Assembly: GCF_004216905.1 (NCBI RefSeq)
Contig: NZ_SGXJ01000005.1
Location: 372,001 to 436,000, forward strand
Direction of reading: 5' to 3'
Source of the DNA: Kribbella sp. VKM Ac-2569
GTDB lineage: Bacteria > Actinomycetota > Actinomycetes > Propionibacteriales > Kribbellaceae
Length of the DNA stretch: 64,000 nt
The notes under the pieces are model-generated. The model did no database searches. It saw nothing but the letters and a program-made list of their open reading frames with translations, and was not told the origin of the DNA. Position 1 is the stretch's first letter. Each line of letters begins with the position of its first letter. The translations under genes were made by a program, and so were the position numbers. Positions 26,635 to 34,181 of the stretch are shown in pieces.

Positions 26635-27819
26635 GTGGAGGACGGCAGGAGCGGGACTCCGCGGCCGCCGCGGCGGGTTCCGGCGGGTGCCGGCACGCTG
26701 ACCCAGCTGGAGGCTCCGAGCCGCTCGTCCGGAGCCACGCCGCCACCTCGGGGTCCGTGGATCTTCGGCCGGATCCTGGCCGGCCTGCTCGTCCTGATCG
26801 TGATCGTCGCGGGCGGCGCCGGTGCGGGCTGGTTCATCCGGCAGGAGAGCCTGCAGCTGAACACCGACGAAGTGCTGAAGTCGGTCGGACCCTCTGTCGT
26901 CCGGGTGCTCGCGTCGACCTGTGCGGGGTCCGGCGAGGCCTCCGGCGTACTGATCGACAACGGCCGGATCCTGACCGCGACGTCCGCGGTCGAGGAACCG
27001 CGATCGATCGTGGTCGTGATGCCCGACGGCCGGATCCGGCGCGCCAACCTGCTCGGCACCAGCACGGACGGCGTCGCCGTCCTGCAGTCGATCGGGTTCG
27101 ACGGCGAGCCGCTGCACCTGCCGCCGACGAATCCCGAACCGAAGGCCGAGCGGGCACTGGTCGGCTACACGGCGGCGGGCAAGCAGGTCATCAACGCGAT
27201 CGGCTCGGCGGCCGACCCGACGGCGCTCGGCGAGGTCATGAACGCGGCCAAGCTGGGCGGCCCGGTCGTCGACAAGTCCGGCGGACTCATCGGCCTCGTC
27301 GTCGGCGACACCGTCCAGGCCAGCACGATCGTCGGTCTCGACAAGCTTCGCGGGTACGTCGCTCCAGCGCCGACAGGCCTCACCGTCGGGGCGGGTGGAA
27401 CCTGTGAGCAGTCGCACGGTTCGCAGGCCGCGATCGCGCCGGTGCTGCAGGTCGCCAACACACCGCTGGCGGTAGAGGTCCAGAAGATGCTCGCCAGCTA
27501 CCTGACCCTGGAGAACCGCCAGGACTTCGCCGCGCTGCGGCCGTTGTACTCGCCACGGCTCGCCCGGAGCCTGAGCGAGGAACAAGACAGGGCCAAGCAC
27601 CTGACGTCGTACTTCTTCGGCCCCAAGCTCACCGATCTGGCCGCGGACGGGTCGTACGCGCGGATGTCGTACAACGTGCTGTTCGCTCCTACAGCAACGG
27701 GCGCCGCCGGGCAGAACTGCAGCCGGTTGGACACAAAGTTCGAACTGGTCCGCTCCAAGGGCAAGCTCGTGATCGACCGGACCTCCCCGATGGCACCCGC
27801 AATCCCCTGCGACAGCTAG
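26635..27819 (+). CDS. Membrane-anchored inactive trypsin-like protein (pseudoprotease)
   Basis: A 394-residue protein: cytoplasmic Pro-rich tail, one transmembrane helix (about 44-66), then an extracellular domain with the fold pattern of HtrA-type serine proteases (VGPSVVRVLA, GVLIDNGRILTA, TDGVAVLQ, GGPVVDKSGGLIGLVVG). The catalytic histidine position reads TATSAV (114-119) instead of TAxHV. The serine position reads AKLGGPVV (205-212) with Leu in place of Ser. Only the aspartate-like TDGVAVL (D145) remains. The C-terminal 120 residues look like an NTF2/SnoaL-type domain. It probably binds peptide or acts as a scaffold. GTG start with GGGGGAGG upstream. Confidence 0.72.
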   Translation: MEDGRSGTPRPPRRVPAGAGTLTQLEAPSRSSGATPPPRGPWIFGRILAGLLVLIVIVAGGAGAGWFIRQESLQLNTDEVLKSVGPSVVRVLASTCAGSGEASGVLIDNGRILTATSAVEEPRSIVVVMPDGRIRRANLLGTSTDGVAVLQSIGFDGEPLHLPPTNPEPKAERALVGYTAAGKQVINAIGSAADPTALGEVMNAAKLGGPVVDKSGGLIGLVVGDTVQASTIVGLDKLRGYVAPAPTGLTVGAGGTCEQSHGSQAAIAPVLQVANTPLAVEVQKMLASYLTLENRQDFAALRPLYSPRLARSLSEEQDRAKHLTSYFFGPKLTDLAADGSYARMSYNVLFAPTATGAAGQNCSRLDTKFELVRSKGKLVIDRTSPMAPAIPCDS

Positions 27820-27938
27820 TGACCGGCATTCGGGTCCCCGTTCACGGTGCGGAGTGGACGGGGTACCATCGAAGCAGCGGGCACAGCGCGGTGCTCTGTT
27901 CTTGATGAGCCCCTACCGCTTCTGCAGGAGATTCCTCC

Positions 27939-29537
27939 ATGACTGACGTAACCCGGCCCGTCGTCCTGATCGCCGAAGAGCTCAGCCCGGCCACCGTCGA
28001 GGCGCTCGGCCCCGACTTCGAGATCCGCCAGACCAACGGCGCCGACCGCGCCGAGCTGCTCCCGGCCATCGCCGACGTCGACGCCATCCTGATCCGCAGC
28101 GCCACCAAGGTGGACGCCGAGGCCCTGGCCGCCGCGAAGAAGCTGAAGGTCGTCGCCCGCGCCGGTGTCGGTCTGGACAACGTGGACGTGAAGGCCGCCA
28201 CCCAGGCCGGTGTGATGGTCGTGAACGCGCCGACCTCCAACATCACCAGCGCCGCCGAGCTGGCAGTCGCGCTGCTGCTGGCGTCCGCGCGCCGGGTCCC
28301 GGCCGCGAACGAGTCGCTCAAGAAGGGCGAGTGGAAGCGCAGCAAGTACTCGGGTGTCGAGCTGTTCGAGAAGACCGTCGGCATCGTCGGCCTCGGCAAG
28401 ATCGGCGTCCTGGTCGCGCAGCGGCTGGCCGCCTTCGGCATGAACGTGATCGCCTACGACCCGTACGTGCAGGCCGGCCGGGCCGCGCAGATGGGCGTCC
28501 GGCTCGCCACCCTGGACGAGCTGCTGGCGACCAGTGACTTCATCTCCGTGCACCTCCCGAAGACCCCGGAGACCATCGGCCTGATCGGCGACGAGCAGCT
28601 GCACAAGGTCAAGCCCGAGGTCATCATCGTGAACGCGGCCCGCGGCGGCATCGTCGACGAGCAGGCGCTCTACAGCGCGCTCAAGGAGGGCCGGGTGGCC
28701 GGCGCCGGTCTGGACGTGTTCGCGTCCGAGCCCTGCACCGACTCGCCGCTGTTCGAGTTCGAGAACGTCGTCGTCACGCCGCACCTCGGCGCGTCCACCG
28801 ACGAGGCGCAGGAGAAGGCCGGTATCGCGGTCGCCAAGTCGGTCCGGCTCGCGCTCTCGGGTGAGCTGGTCCCGGACGCGGTCAACGTCCAGGGCGGCGT
28901 GATCGCCGAGGACGTCCGCCCGGGCATCGGGCTGACCGAGAAGCTCGGCCGGATCTTCACCGCGCTGGCCGGCGGCGTCGCGCAGCAGCTCGACGTCGAG
29001 GTCCGCGGCGAGATCACGCAGTACGACGTGAAGGTGCTCGAGCTCGCCGCGCTCAAGGGCGTCTTCGCGGATGTCGTCGAGGACAACGTCTCGTACGTGA
29101 ACGCGCCGCTGCTGGCCGCCGAGCGGGGCCTCGAGGTCCGGCTCGTCACCGACCACGACAGCCCCGAGCACCGCAACCTGATCACGCTCCGCGGCACGCT
29201 CGCCGACGGCGCCCAGGTGTCGGTGTCCGGCACGCTCGTCGGCGTCCGGCAGTCGGAGCGGCTGGTCGAGATCGACGGGTACGACCTCGAGATCGAGCTG
29301 TCCGCGCACCTGGCGTTCCTCACCTACGAGGACCGGCCGGGCGCGGTCGGCCAGATCGGCCGCATCCTCGGCGACGCCGACGTGAACATCGCCGGCATGC
29401 AGGTCAGCCGGGACCGCAAGGGCGGCAAGGCGCTGGTCGCGCTGTCGGTCGACTCGAAGATCGTGCCGACGGTCCTCGACGACATCGCCGTCGCGGTTCA
29501 GGCCGATACAGCCCGCACGGTGGACCTCGAGGCCTGA
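27939..29537 (+). CDS. serA: D-3-phosphoglycerate dehydrogenase
   Basis: First enzyme of serine synthesis. The 532-residue long form seen in actinobacteria has a substrate domain, NAD-binding GLGKIG, catalytic Arg (NAARGGIVDEQAL), Glu (ASEPCTDSPLF) and His (VVTPHLGAST), an ASB domain (about 320-450) and a C-terminal ACT domain (LAFLTYEDRPGAVGQIGRIL). AGGAGATT precedes the ATG. It lies between ilvC and leuB as in mycobacteria. Confidence 0.97.
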   Translation: MTDVTRPVVLIAEELSPATVEALGPDFEIRQTNGADRAELLPAIADVDAILIRSATKVDAEALAAAKKLKVVARAGVGLDNVDVKAATQAGVMVVNAPTSNITSAAELAVALLLASARRVPAANESLKKGEWKRSKYSGVELFEKTVGIVGLGKIGVLVAQRLAAFGMNVIAYDPYVQAGRAAQMGVRLATLDELLATSDFISVHLPKTPETIGLIGDEQLHKVKPEVIIVNAARGGIVDEQALYSALKEGRVAGAGLDVFASEPCTDSPLFEFENVVVTPHLGASTDEAQEKAGIAVAKSVRLALSGELVPDAVNVQGGVIAEDVRPGIGLTEKLGRIFTALAGGVAQQLDVEVRGEITQYDVKVLELAALKGVFADVVEDNVSYVNAPLLAAERGLEVRLVTDHDSPEHRNLITLRGTLADGAQVSVSGTLVGVRQSERLVEIDGYDLEIELSAHLAFLTYEDRPGAVGQIGRILGDADVNIAGMQVSRDRKGGKALVALSVDSKIVPTVLDDIAVAVQADTARTVDLEA

Positions 29538-29567
29538 TTCACCCCAACGACTGATTTACTGGAGGCG

Positions 29568-29626
29568 GTCAGCCGCCCGCAGGCGCATGGCGGCTGACAA
29601 GGGCCCGAGCTCCATAGCTCGGGCCC
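29568..29626 (+). terminator. Double hairpin terminator after serA
   Basis: Two consecutive stems: GTCAGCCGCC (29568-29577) with GGCGGCTGAC (29589-29598), then GGGCCCGAGCT (29601-29611) with AGCTCGGGCCC (29616-29626) around a CCAT loop. The second is followed by only two T residues. It lies 30 nt after the serA stop. Confidence 0.8.
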
Positions 29627-29716
29627 GCTTCACGTCTGCACCCCACCCACCACCCCGCCGTACCCCGCCCCGCCGCCCTGCCACCACCACCGTCCCGCCG
29701 GGCGTCCCGTGGTCCG

Positions 29717-29821
29717 ATTTGCTGGGTGGGCCAGCCAGTTTGCTGGGTAAGCCAGCCAGCTAAGGGGTTCTACACCCTCAACCAGGGTCCGTAACCCCGC
29801 ATTTGATGGGTCACCCAGCCA
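29717..29821. repeat. Cluster of three 21-bp imperfect palindromic repeats
   Basis: The 246-nt stretch between the serA terminator and the next gene (29627-29872) begins with a C-rich segment (29640-29710). It then holds three 21-bp copies of one motif: 29717-29737, 29738-29758 and 29801-29821. The shared pattern is (A/G)TTTGCTGGGTnnnCCAGCCA; the third copy is degenerate. Copies 1 and 2 are in direct tandem, and copy 3 starts exactly 63 nt (three repeat units) after copy 2. Each copy contains an inverted repeat (GCTGG/CCAGC in the first two). No gene is seen in this stretch. Function unknown: protein-binding array or decaying tandem repeat. Confidence 0.75.
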
Positions 29822-29872
29822 ATTGCCGGAGGAGGAGGGGCGCTGGGGGCCGAGGTACGGGTGGTGCGGTGG

Positions 29873-30439
29873 TCAGTGGCGTGTGGCCAGCAGGACGGCG
29901 GCGTCGGGGGCGACCATTACCTCGACGGTGGTGAAGCGCTTGTCCATCAGCCATTCCTGACGGAGCGTGTCGACGCGCCCCTCGTACATCGGCGGCCAGA
30001 CGGCCGAAGGCGTGAAGTCGTCCAGTACGACGAAGCCGCCAGGCTCCACCACGTCCGCGATGATGTCGCGGGCGGACAGCTTCGCCTCGCGGGCGTCCAC
30101 GAACAGCAGCGCGAACGGGCCGCGCTCGATCAGCGCGGTCCAATCGGCGGAGACGACCTCGATCCGCTCGTCGTCGGCGAACAGTTCCGCGACCACCTGC
30201 GCGAGCTGCGGATCGCTCTCCGCGGTGACGATCGACGTGCTCTCGCCGGCGCCGCTGCGCAGCCACGCCGAGCCGACGCCGCAGCCGGTCCCGAGCTCAC
30301 CGAGCAGGCCGGTCTTCGAGGCCGCGAGGGTGGCGAGCAAGCGGCCGGTCTCGTTCCTGGTGGAGCTGACGAATCCGCGCCGGCCGGACAGGCTGAGGGC
30401 CGCTGAGACCAGCGGCGGCAGTTCTGGAGGAGCACTCAC
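29873..30439 (-). CDS. O-methyltransferase-like class I SAM methyltransferase
   Basis: A 188-residue methyltransferase with motif I LGELGTGCGVGSAWL, an acidic residue in TAESDPQ, and ALLFVDAREAKL plus PGGFVVLDDFTPS, which are like the metal-binding region of small-molecule O-methyltransferases. The protein is shorter than typical family members (about 210-220 residues). Substrate unknown. It is divergent from the small gene upstream of leuB. Confidence 0.8.
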   Translation of the reverse strand: MSAPPELPPLVSAALSLSGRRGFVSSTRNETGRLLATLAASKTGLLGELGTGCGVGSAWLRSGAGESTSIVTAESDPQLAQVVAELFADDERIEVVSADWTALIERGPFALLFVDAREAKLSARDIIADVVEPGGFVVLDDFTPSAVWPPMYEGRVDTLRQEWLMDKRFTTVEVMVAPDAAVLLATRH

Positions 30440-30585
30440 CGGCTGAGAGTCGCACAGGTCCGGTCCAGTGACCGCACCCGGATCTCATATTCCGGGACAA
30501 GCTGCCCGCATGGTGGAGAAATAGTCGGATGTGCGAGTAAATTCGTGCGCATCCTGCCGCCCACGACATATTTGGGAGCAGCTGC

Positions 30586-30741
30586 ATGTACGACATGTAT
30601 CCAGCCAACTGGCCCTCGATCGACGCGCGCGAGCGCAAGGCGACCCGGCGTCGCCGCAGCACGCGCCCGGTGAGCGACGAGGTCAAGGCTGTCCAAGAGG
30701 CCATGAACCGCCGTGACAATGGGGGAGAACCCAAGAAGTGA
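30586..30741 (+). CDS. Small basic protein (51 residues) coupled to leuB
   Basis: Begins MYDMYPANWPSIDARERKA, continues with an Arg cluster (TRRRRSTRP) and ends NRRDNGGEPKK. No signal peptide, helix or domain recognised. It is supported by a good ribosome binding site (GGGAG at 30574-30578, 7 nt before ATG), actinobacterial codon use with G/C third positions, and a 4-nt GTGA overlap with the leuB start. The tight overlap suggests translational coupling. It could be a functional micro-protein or mainly a device that delivers ribosomes to leuB. Confidence 0.72.
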   Translation: MYDMYPANWPSIDARERKATRRRRSTRPVSDEVKAVQEAMNRRDNGGEPKK

Positions 30742-31787
30742 GCGAGACGAAGAACTTCACGCTGGCCGTCGTCCCCGGTGACGGGATCGGACCCGAGGTG
30801 ACCACCGAGGCGCTCAAGGTCCTCGACGCGGTCGCCGCACAGTACGGCGTGACGTTCGAGCGGACCGAGTACGACCTCGGCGCGAAGCGCTGGCACGCCA
30901 CTGGTGAGACGCTGCCGGACGCCGAGCTGGAGGAGATCCGCAAGCACGACGCGATCCTGCTCGGCGCGGTCGGGGACCCGAGCGTCCCGTCCGGCGTCCT
31001 CGAGCGCGGTCTGCTGCTCAAGCTCCGGTTCACCCTCGACCACTACGTGAACCTGCGGCCGTCGAAGATCTACCCGTCCGTCGGCTCGCCGCTGGCGAAC
31101 CCGGGCGAGGTCGACTTCGTCGTCGTCCGGGAAGGCACCGAGGGCCCGTACGTCGGCAACGGCGGAGCGCTCCGGGTCGGCACGCCGGCCGAGATCGCCA
31201 CCGAGGTGTCGGTGAACACGGCGTACGGCGTCGAGCGGGTCGTGCGGGACGCTTTCGCCCGCGCGCAGGCCCGCCCGCGCAAGAAGCTGACGCTGGTGCA
31301 CAAGAACAACGTGCTGGTGCATGCCGGCCACCTGTGGAAGCGGACCGTCGACAAGGTCGCCGAGGAGTTCCCGGAGATCACCGTCGACTACCTGCACGTG
31401 GACGCCGCGACGATCTTCCTGGTCACCGACCCGGCCCGGTTCGACGTGATCGTCACCGACAACTTGTTCGGCGACATCATCACCGACCTGGCGGCCGCGA
31501 TCAGCGGTGGCATCGGGCTGGCCGCGAGCGGCAACATCAACCCCGACCGGACCGCGCCGAGCATGTTCGAGCCGGTGCACGGCTCCGCGCCGGACATCGC
31601 GGGCCAGCAGAAGGCCGACCCGACCGCGGCGATCCTGTCCGCTTCGCTGCTGCTCGAACACCTCGGTCTGACCGAGGCGGCGCGCGCGATCGAGGACGCC
31701 GTCACGGCGGACATCGAGGAGCGCACGGGCGCTGCCCGCAGTACCGCGGAGATCGGTGACGCGATCGCCAAGCGCGCGGCCGGCTGA
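30738..31787 (+). CDS. leuB: 3-isopropylmalate dehydrogenase
   Basis: NAD-dependent oxidative decarboxylation in leucine synthesis. The 349-residue protein has AVVPGDGIGPEVTTEALKVL (in part), the substrate-binding segment with Arg residues (LLLKLRFTLDHYVNLRP in part), TVVREGTEG-like VVVREGTEGPY, catalytic Lys in VHKNNVL, and DNLFGDIITDLAAAI. GTG 30738 overlaps the stop of the 51-residue gene. It lies 49 nt upstream of ilvE. Confidence 0.97.
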   Translation: MSETKNFTLAVVPGDGIGPEVTTEALKVLDAVAAQYGVTFERTEYDLGAKRWHATGETLPDAELEEIRKHDAILLGAVGDPSVPSGVLERGLLLKLRFTLDHYVNLRPSKIYPSVGSPLANPGEVDFVVVREGTEGPYVGNGGALRVGTPAEIATEVSVNTAYGVERVVRDAFARAQARPRKKLTLVHKNNVLVHAGHLWKRTVDKVAEEFPEITVDYLHVDAATIFLVTDPARFDVIVTDNLFGDIITDLAAAISGGIGLAASGNINPDRTAPSMFEPVHGSAPDIAGQQKADPTAAILSASLLLEHLGLTEAARAIEDAVTADIEERTGAARSTAEIGDAIAKRAAG

Positions 31788-31836
31788 GAAAGGCGGATGC
31801 TCGCATGACCAGTCAGCCGAGAGGTACGGTGCGGTT

Positions 31837-32928
31837 ATGAGCGCCGATCTGCAGTTCTCAGTTGAGCCGAACACCCAACCGGCCAGCGACGACCAGCGCG
31901 CCCAGATCCTGGCGAACCCGGGATTCGGGCAGTACTTCTCCGACCACATGGCGATCGCCACCTGGACGGCCGAGAAGGGCTGGCACGACGCACGGATCAC
32001 CGCCTTCGGACCGCTGGAGCTGTCTCCCGCGACCTCGGTGTTCCACTACGCCCAGACGATTTTCGAGGGGATGAAGGCCTACCGGCATCCCGACGACTCG
32101 ATCCACCTGTTCCGCCCCGAGGCGAACGCGATCCGGTTCCAGCGGTCCGCGCACCGGCTCGCGCTGCCGGAGCTGCCCACCGCGGCGTTCCTCGACTCGC
32201 TGCACAAGCTGGCCGAGATCGACCGGGCCTGGGTGCCGGGCGGCGGCGAGACGTCGCTGTACCTGCGGCCGTTCATGTTCGGCTCGGACCCGTTCCTAGG
32301 CGTCCGCCCGTCGGCCCAGGTCACGTACTGCGCGATCGCGTCGCCGGCCGGGTCGTACTTCGCGAACGGCGTGAAGCCGGTCCGGATCTGGCTGAGCGAG
32401 GAGTACACCCGCGCGGCCCCCGGCGGCACCGGCGCGGCGAAGACCGGCGGCAACTACGCCTCCTCGCTGCTCGCCCAGGCCGAGGCGATCGAGCAGGGCT
32501 GCGACCAGGTCGCGTTCCTCGACGCGGTCGAGAAGAAGTGGGTCGAGGAGCTCGGCGGGATGAACCTGTACTTCGTCCTCGACGACAACTCGGTCGTCAC
32601 GCCGGAGCTGTCCGGCACGATCCTCGAGGGCGTCACCCGGGACTCGATCCTGAAGCTGGTCACCGACCTCGGCTACACGGTCACCGAGCGCAAGATCTCG
32701 GTCGACGAGTGGCGCGAGGGAGCGGCCTCCGGCAAGGTCAAGGAGGTGTTCGCCTGCGGCACCGCCGCGGTCGTCACCCCGGTCGCCTCGCTGAAGTGGA
32801 AGGACGGCGAGACCCAGATCGGCGACGGCAACGGCGGCCCGATCACCGCAGCCGTCCGCACCGCCCTCCTCGACGTCCAGTACGGCCGCACCGCAGACCC
32901 CCACGGCTGGATGACCCGCATCTCCTGA
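31837..32928 (+). CDS. ilvE: Branched-chain amino acid aminotransferase
   Basis: PLP enzyme for the last step of Ile, Leu and Val synthesis. The 363-residue class IV aminotransferase has FHYAQTIFEGMKAYR, the PLP lysine region KTGGNYASSLLAQAEA and the C-terminal CGTAAVVTPV. ATG 31837 is the family start (MSADLQFSVEPN). A TACGGT box (31825-31830) ends 6 nt before it, so a separate leaderless start is possible in addition to read-through from leuB. Confidence 0.96.
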   Translation: MSADLQFSVEPNTQPASDDQRAQILANPGFGQYFSDHMAIATWTAEKGWHDARITAFGPLELSPATSVFHYAQTIFEGMKAYRHPDDSIHLFRPEANAIRFQRSAHRLALPELPTAAFLDSLHKLAEIDRAWVPGGGETSLYLRPFMFGSDPFLGVRPSAQVTYCAIASPAGSYFANGVKPVRIWLSEEYTRAAPGGTGAAKTGGNYASSLLAQAEAIEQGCDQVAFLDAVEKKWVEELGGMNLYFVLDDNSVVTPELSGTILEGVTRDSILKLVTDLGYTVTERKISVDEWREGAASGKVKEVFACGTAAVVTPVASLKWKDGETQIGDGNGGPITAAVRTALLDVQYGRTADPHGWMTRIS

Positions 32929-32940
32929 AGCAGGTGACGA

Positions 32941-32968
32941 AGGCCCGGCGATCTACCGCCGGGCCTTT
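32941..32968 (+). terminator. Intrinsic terminator after ilvE
   Basis: AGGCCCGGCG (32941-32950) pairs with CGCCGGGCCT (32957-32966), followed by TT. It ends the leuB-ilvE unit and faces the convergent gene that stops at 32970. Confidence 0.82.
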
Positions 32969-32969
32969 G

Positions 32970-33452
32970 TCATGACCGGGGCCTGGTCTCGAACCAGCCG
33001 ATGGTGTTGATGACGGCCAGGAGTAGCCAGAGGCCGAGCGCGAGGATCGGCGCCCCGGTCCAGCCGATGTCGGTGTGTCGGCTCCCCTCCGGCTTCAGCA
33101 GCATGATCACGATCGTGTCCACGAGCCCGGCGTACGCACAGGCGAAGGCGGCGATCCTCGTCGGAGTCGCCAGTGCGACCAGCACCAGGACGATGTACGC
33201 GATGAACAGAAGGTTGGCGGCGCTGCCGAGGATCGTGGCGTCGCGGGCCATGCCGAATCCGGTGTACAGGTGGGGGCTGCTGCGGCTGTACTCCCGGGTC
33301 AGCCAGGTCGGCGTGAGCGTGACCAGCACCGCAAGCGCGGTGGCGTAACCCAGCAGCTGGAACCGCAGCCGTTGCAGGGGATCTCTTTCGCCCCGCGGCG
33401 GCAACGGAGCCTTCAGGACGTTCAGGTCGGCCTGGTCGTCGGGCTCACTCAC
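32970..33452 (-). CDS. Hypothetical membrane protein with four predicted helices
   Basis: A 160-residue protein: charged 30-residue N-terminus, then four hydrophobic segments (LLGYATALAVLVTLTPTWL; AANLLFIAYIVLVLVALA; IAAFACAYAGLVDTIVIML; APILALGLWLLLAVINTIGW). No family recognised. It is divergent from the 132-residue gene at 33.5 kb. Confidence 0.75.
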   Translation of the reverse strand: MSEPDDQADLNVLKAPLPPRGERDPLQRLRFQLLGYATALAVLVTLTPTWLTREYSRSSPHLYTGFGMARDATILGSAANLLFIAYIVLVLVALATPTRIAAFACAYAGLVDTIVIMLLKPEGSRHTDIGWTGAPILALGLWLLLAVINTIGWFETRPRS

Positions 33453-33558
33453 TTGATGGTTCCCATCTCTCCAGCGGATGTTTCATAGGATCTTTTCAGG
33501 TTTGAGGGTTGGACTCGTTGTCGCTGTCCACAGGTTCGGTTCGATAGGGTCGGGCGCC

Positions 33559-33957
33559 ATGAGCAGCTTCCCGGACGACGTCGAGGGCTACTACGCCGAG
33601 TTGGCCGAGCGTCGGGGATGGTCCTCCGAGACGTCCGCCGCGATTCGGGCGACGGTCGAGCTGATTCGGGATCTGGATCGGGGGACGGCGTCGCGGACGT
33701 ACGGCGCGGCGGTCGACGACTACGGGACCGACTGGCTGTACGAGGCGGTCTGGCACGAGCGGGAGTGGGTCGTCGTCCGCCAGCTCGGGGTGGGGGAGGA
33801 CGGCGACGTACGGCGGTATTGGTGGCAGCGCCTCGAGGACGACGAGGGAATGCTCACCGACAAGTCCCTCGACCGTGAGGACTGGGGCCTGCGCCCGCTC
33901 ACCCGCGAGGACTTCTACACCGCCTGGGACGACCCCGGCTGGTCCCTCACCGCCTGA
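33559..33957 (+). CDS. Hypothetical acidic protein
   Basis: 132 residues, acidic, rich in Trp and Tyr (WSSETSAAIRATVELIRDLD; YGTDWLYEAVWHEREWVVVR in part; YYWWQRL-like RRYWWQRLEDDEG). No transmembrane segment and no recognised domain. ATG 33559 is chosen because it begins a compact coding segment and a TAGGGT box lies 8 nt upstream; an in-frame extension to 33478 is unlikely. Confidence 0.65.
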   Translation: MSSFPDDVEGYYAELAERRGWSSETSAAIRATVELIRDLDRGTASRTYGAAVDDYGTDWLYEAVWHEREWVVVRQLGVGEDGDVRRYWWQRLEDDEGMLTDKSLDREDWGLRPLTREDFYTAWDDPGWSLTA

Positions 33958-34045
33958 ACTCCAGTACGCCTCCGCGTACTGAATGTTCGTGATGCGAGAC
34001 GGGCCCCTCATGGTCCGGACATTGTGTGGCAGACTGCGAAACGTC

Positions 34046-34075
34046 ATGAAGCACTATCGGGTGATTATTTCCTAG
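34046..34075 (+). CDS. Putative cimA leader peptide (9 residues)
   Basis: Reading frame MKHYRVIIS ending in TAG, with consecutive Val-Ile-Ile codons. It precedes two mutually arranged hairpins, the second an intrinsic terminator, upstream of the isoleucine-pathway gene cimA. That layout is an attenuator sensing Ile and/or Val. No strong ribosome binding site is seen, so the peptide is inferred from position and codon content. Confidence 0.7.
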   Translation: MKHYRVIIS

Positions 34076-34135
34076 GCGCGCTCGGCAAGCTGTACCTGAG
34101 CGCGCAGACCTCTCGCACCTTGCGGGAGGTTTTTT
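34076..34135 (+). terminator. Attenuator hairpins before cimA
   Basis: First hairpin GCGCGCTC (34076-34083) with GAGCGCGC (34098-34105), starting just after the leader stop codon (pause-type position). Second hairpin ACCTCTCGCA (34108-34117) with TGCGGGAGGT (34121-34130), 10 pairs including one G-T, running into TTTTTT (34130-34135). The second is a good intrinsic terminator inside the untranslated leader, 47 nt before cimA. Confidence 0.85.
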
Positions 34136-34181
34136 GTTTGCCCGTATCGACGCCGCACACCCCTCCGGAAGGCCGACCCCC

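Noticed and set aside
22829..27600. Two very long minus-strand frames (622 and 1023 codons) across ilvBNC
   Set aside because: They run antisense to three intact enzymes and consist of His/Arg/Gly/Asp-rich shadow sequence typical of high-GC DNA.
29640..29716. C-rich pyrimidine stretch after serA
   Set aside because: Strong strand asymmetry but no repeat unit, frame or hairpin beyond the general composition; left as unassigned spacer.
30531..30716. A 61-codon frame upstream of leuB
   Set aside because: It overlaps the better-supported 51-residue frame, has no ribosome binding site and many Cys and Arg codons typical of a shadow.
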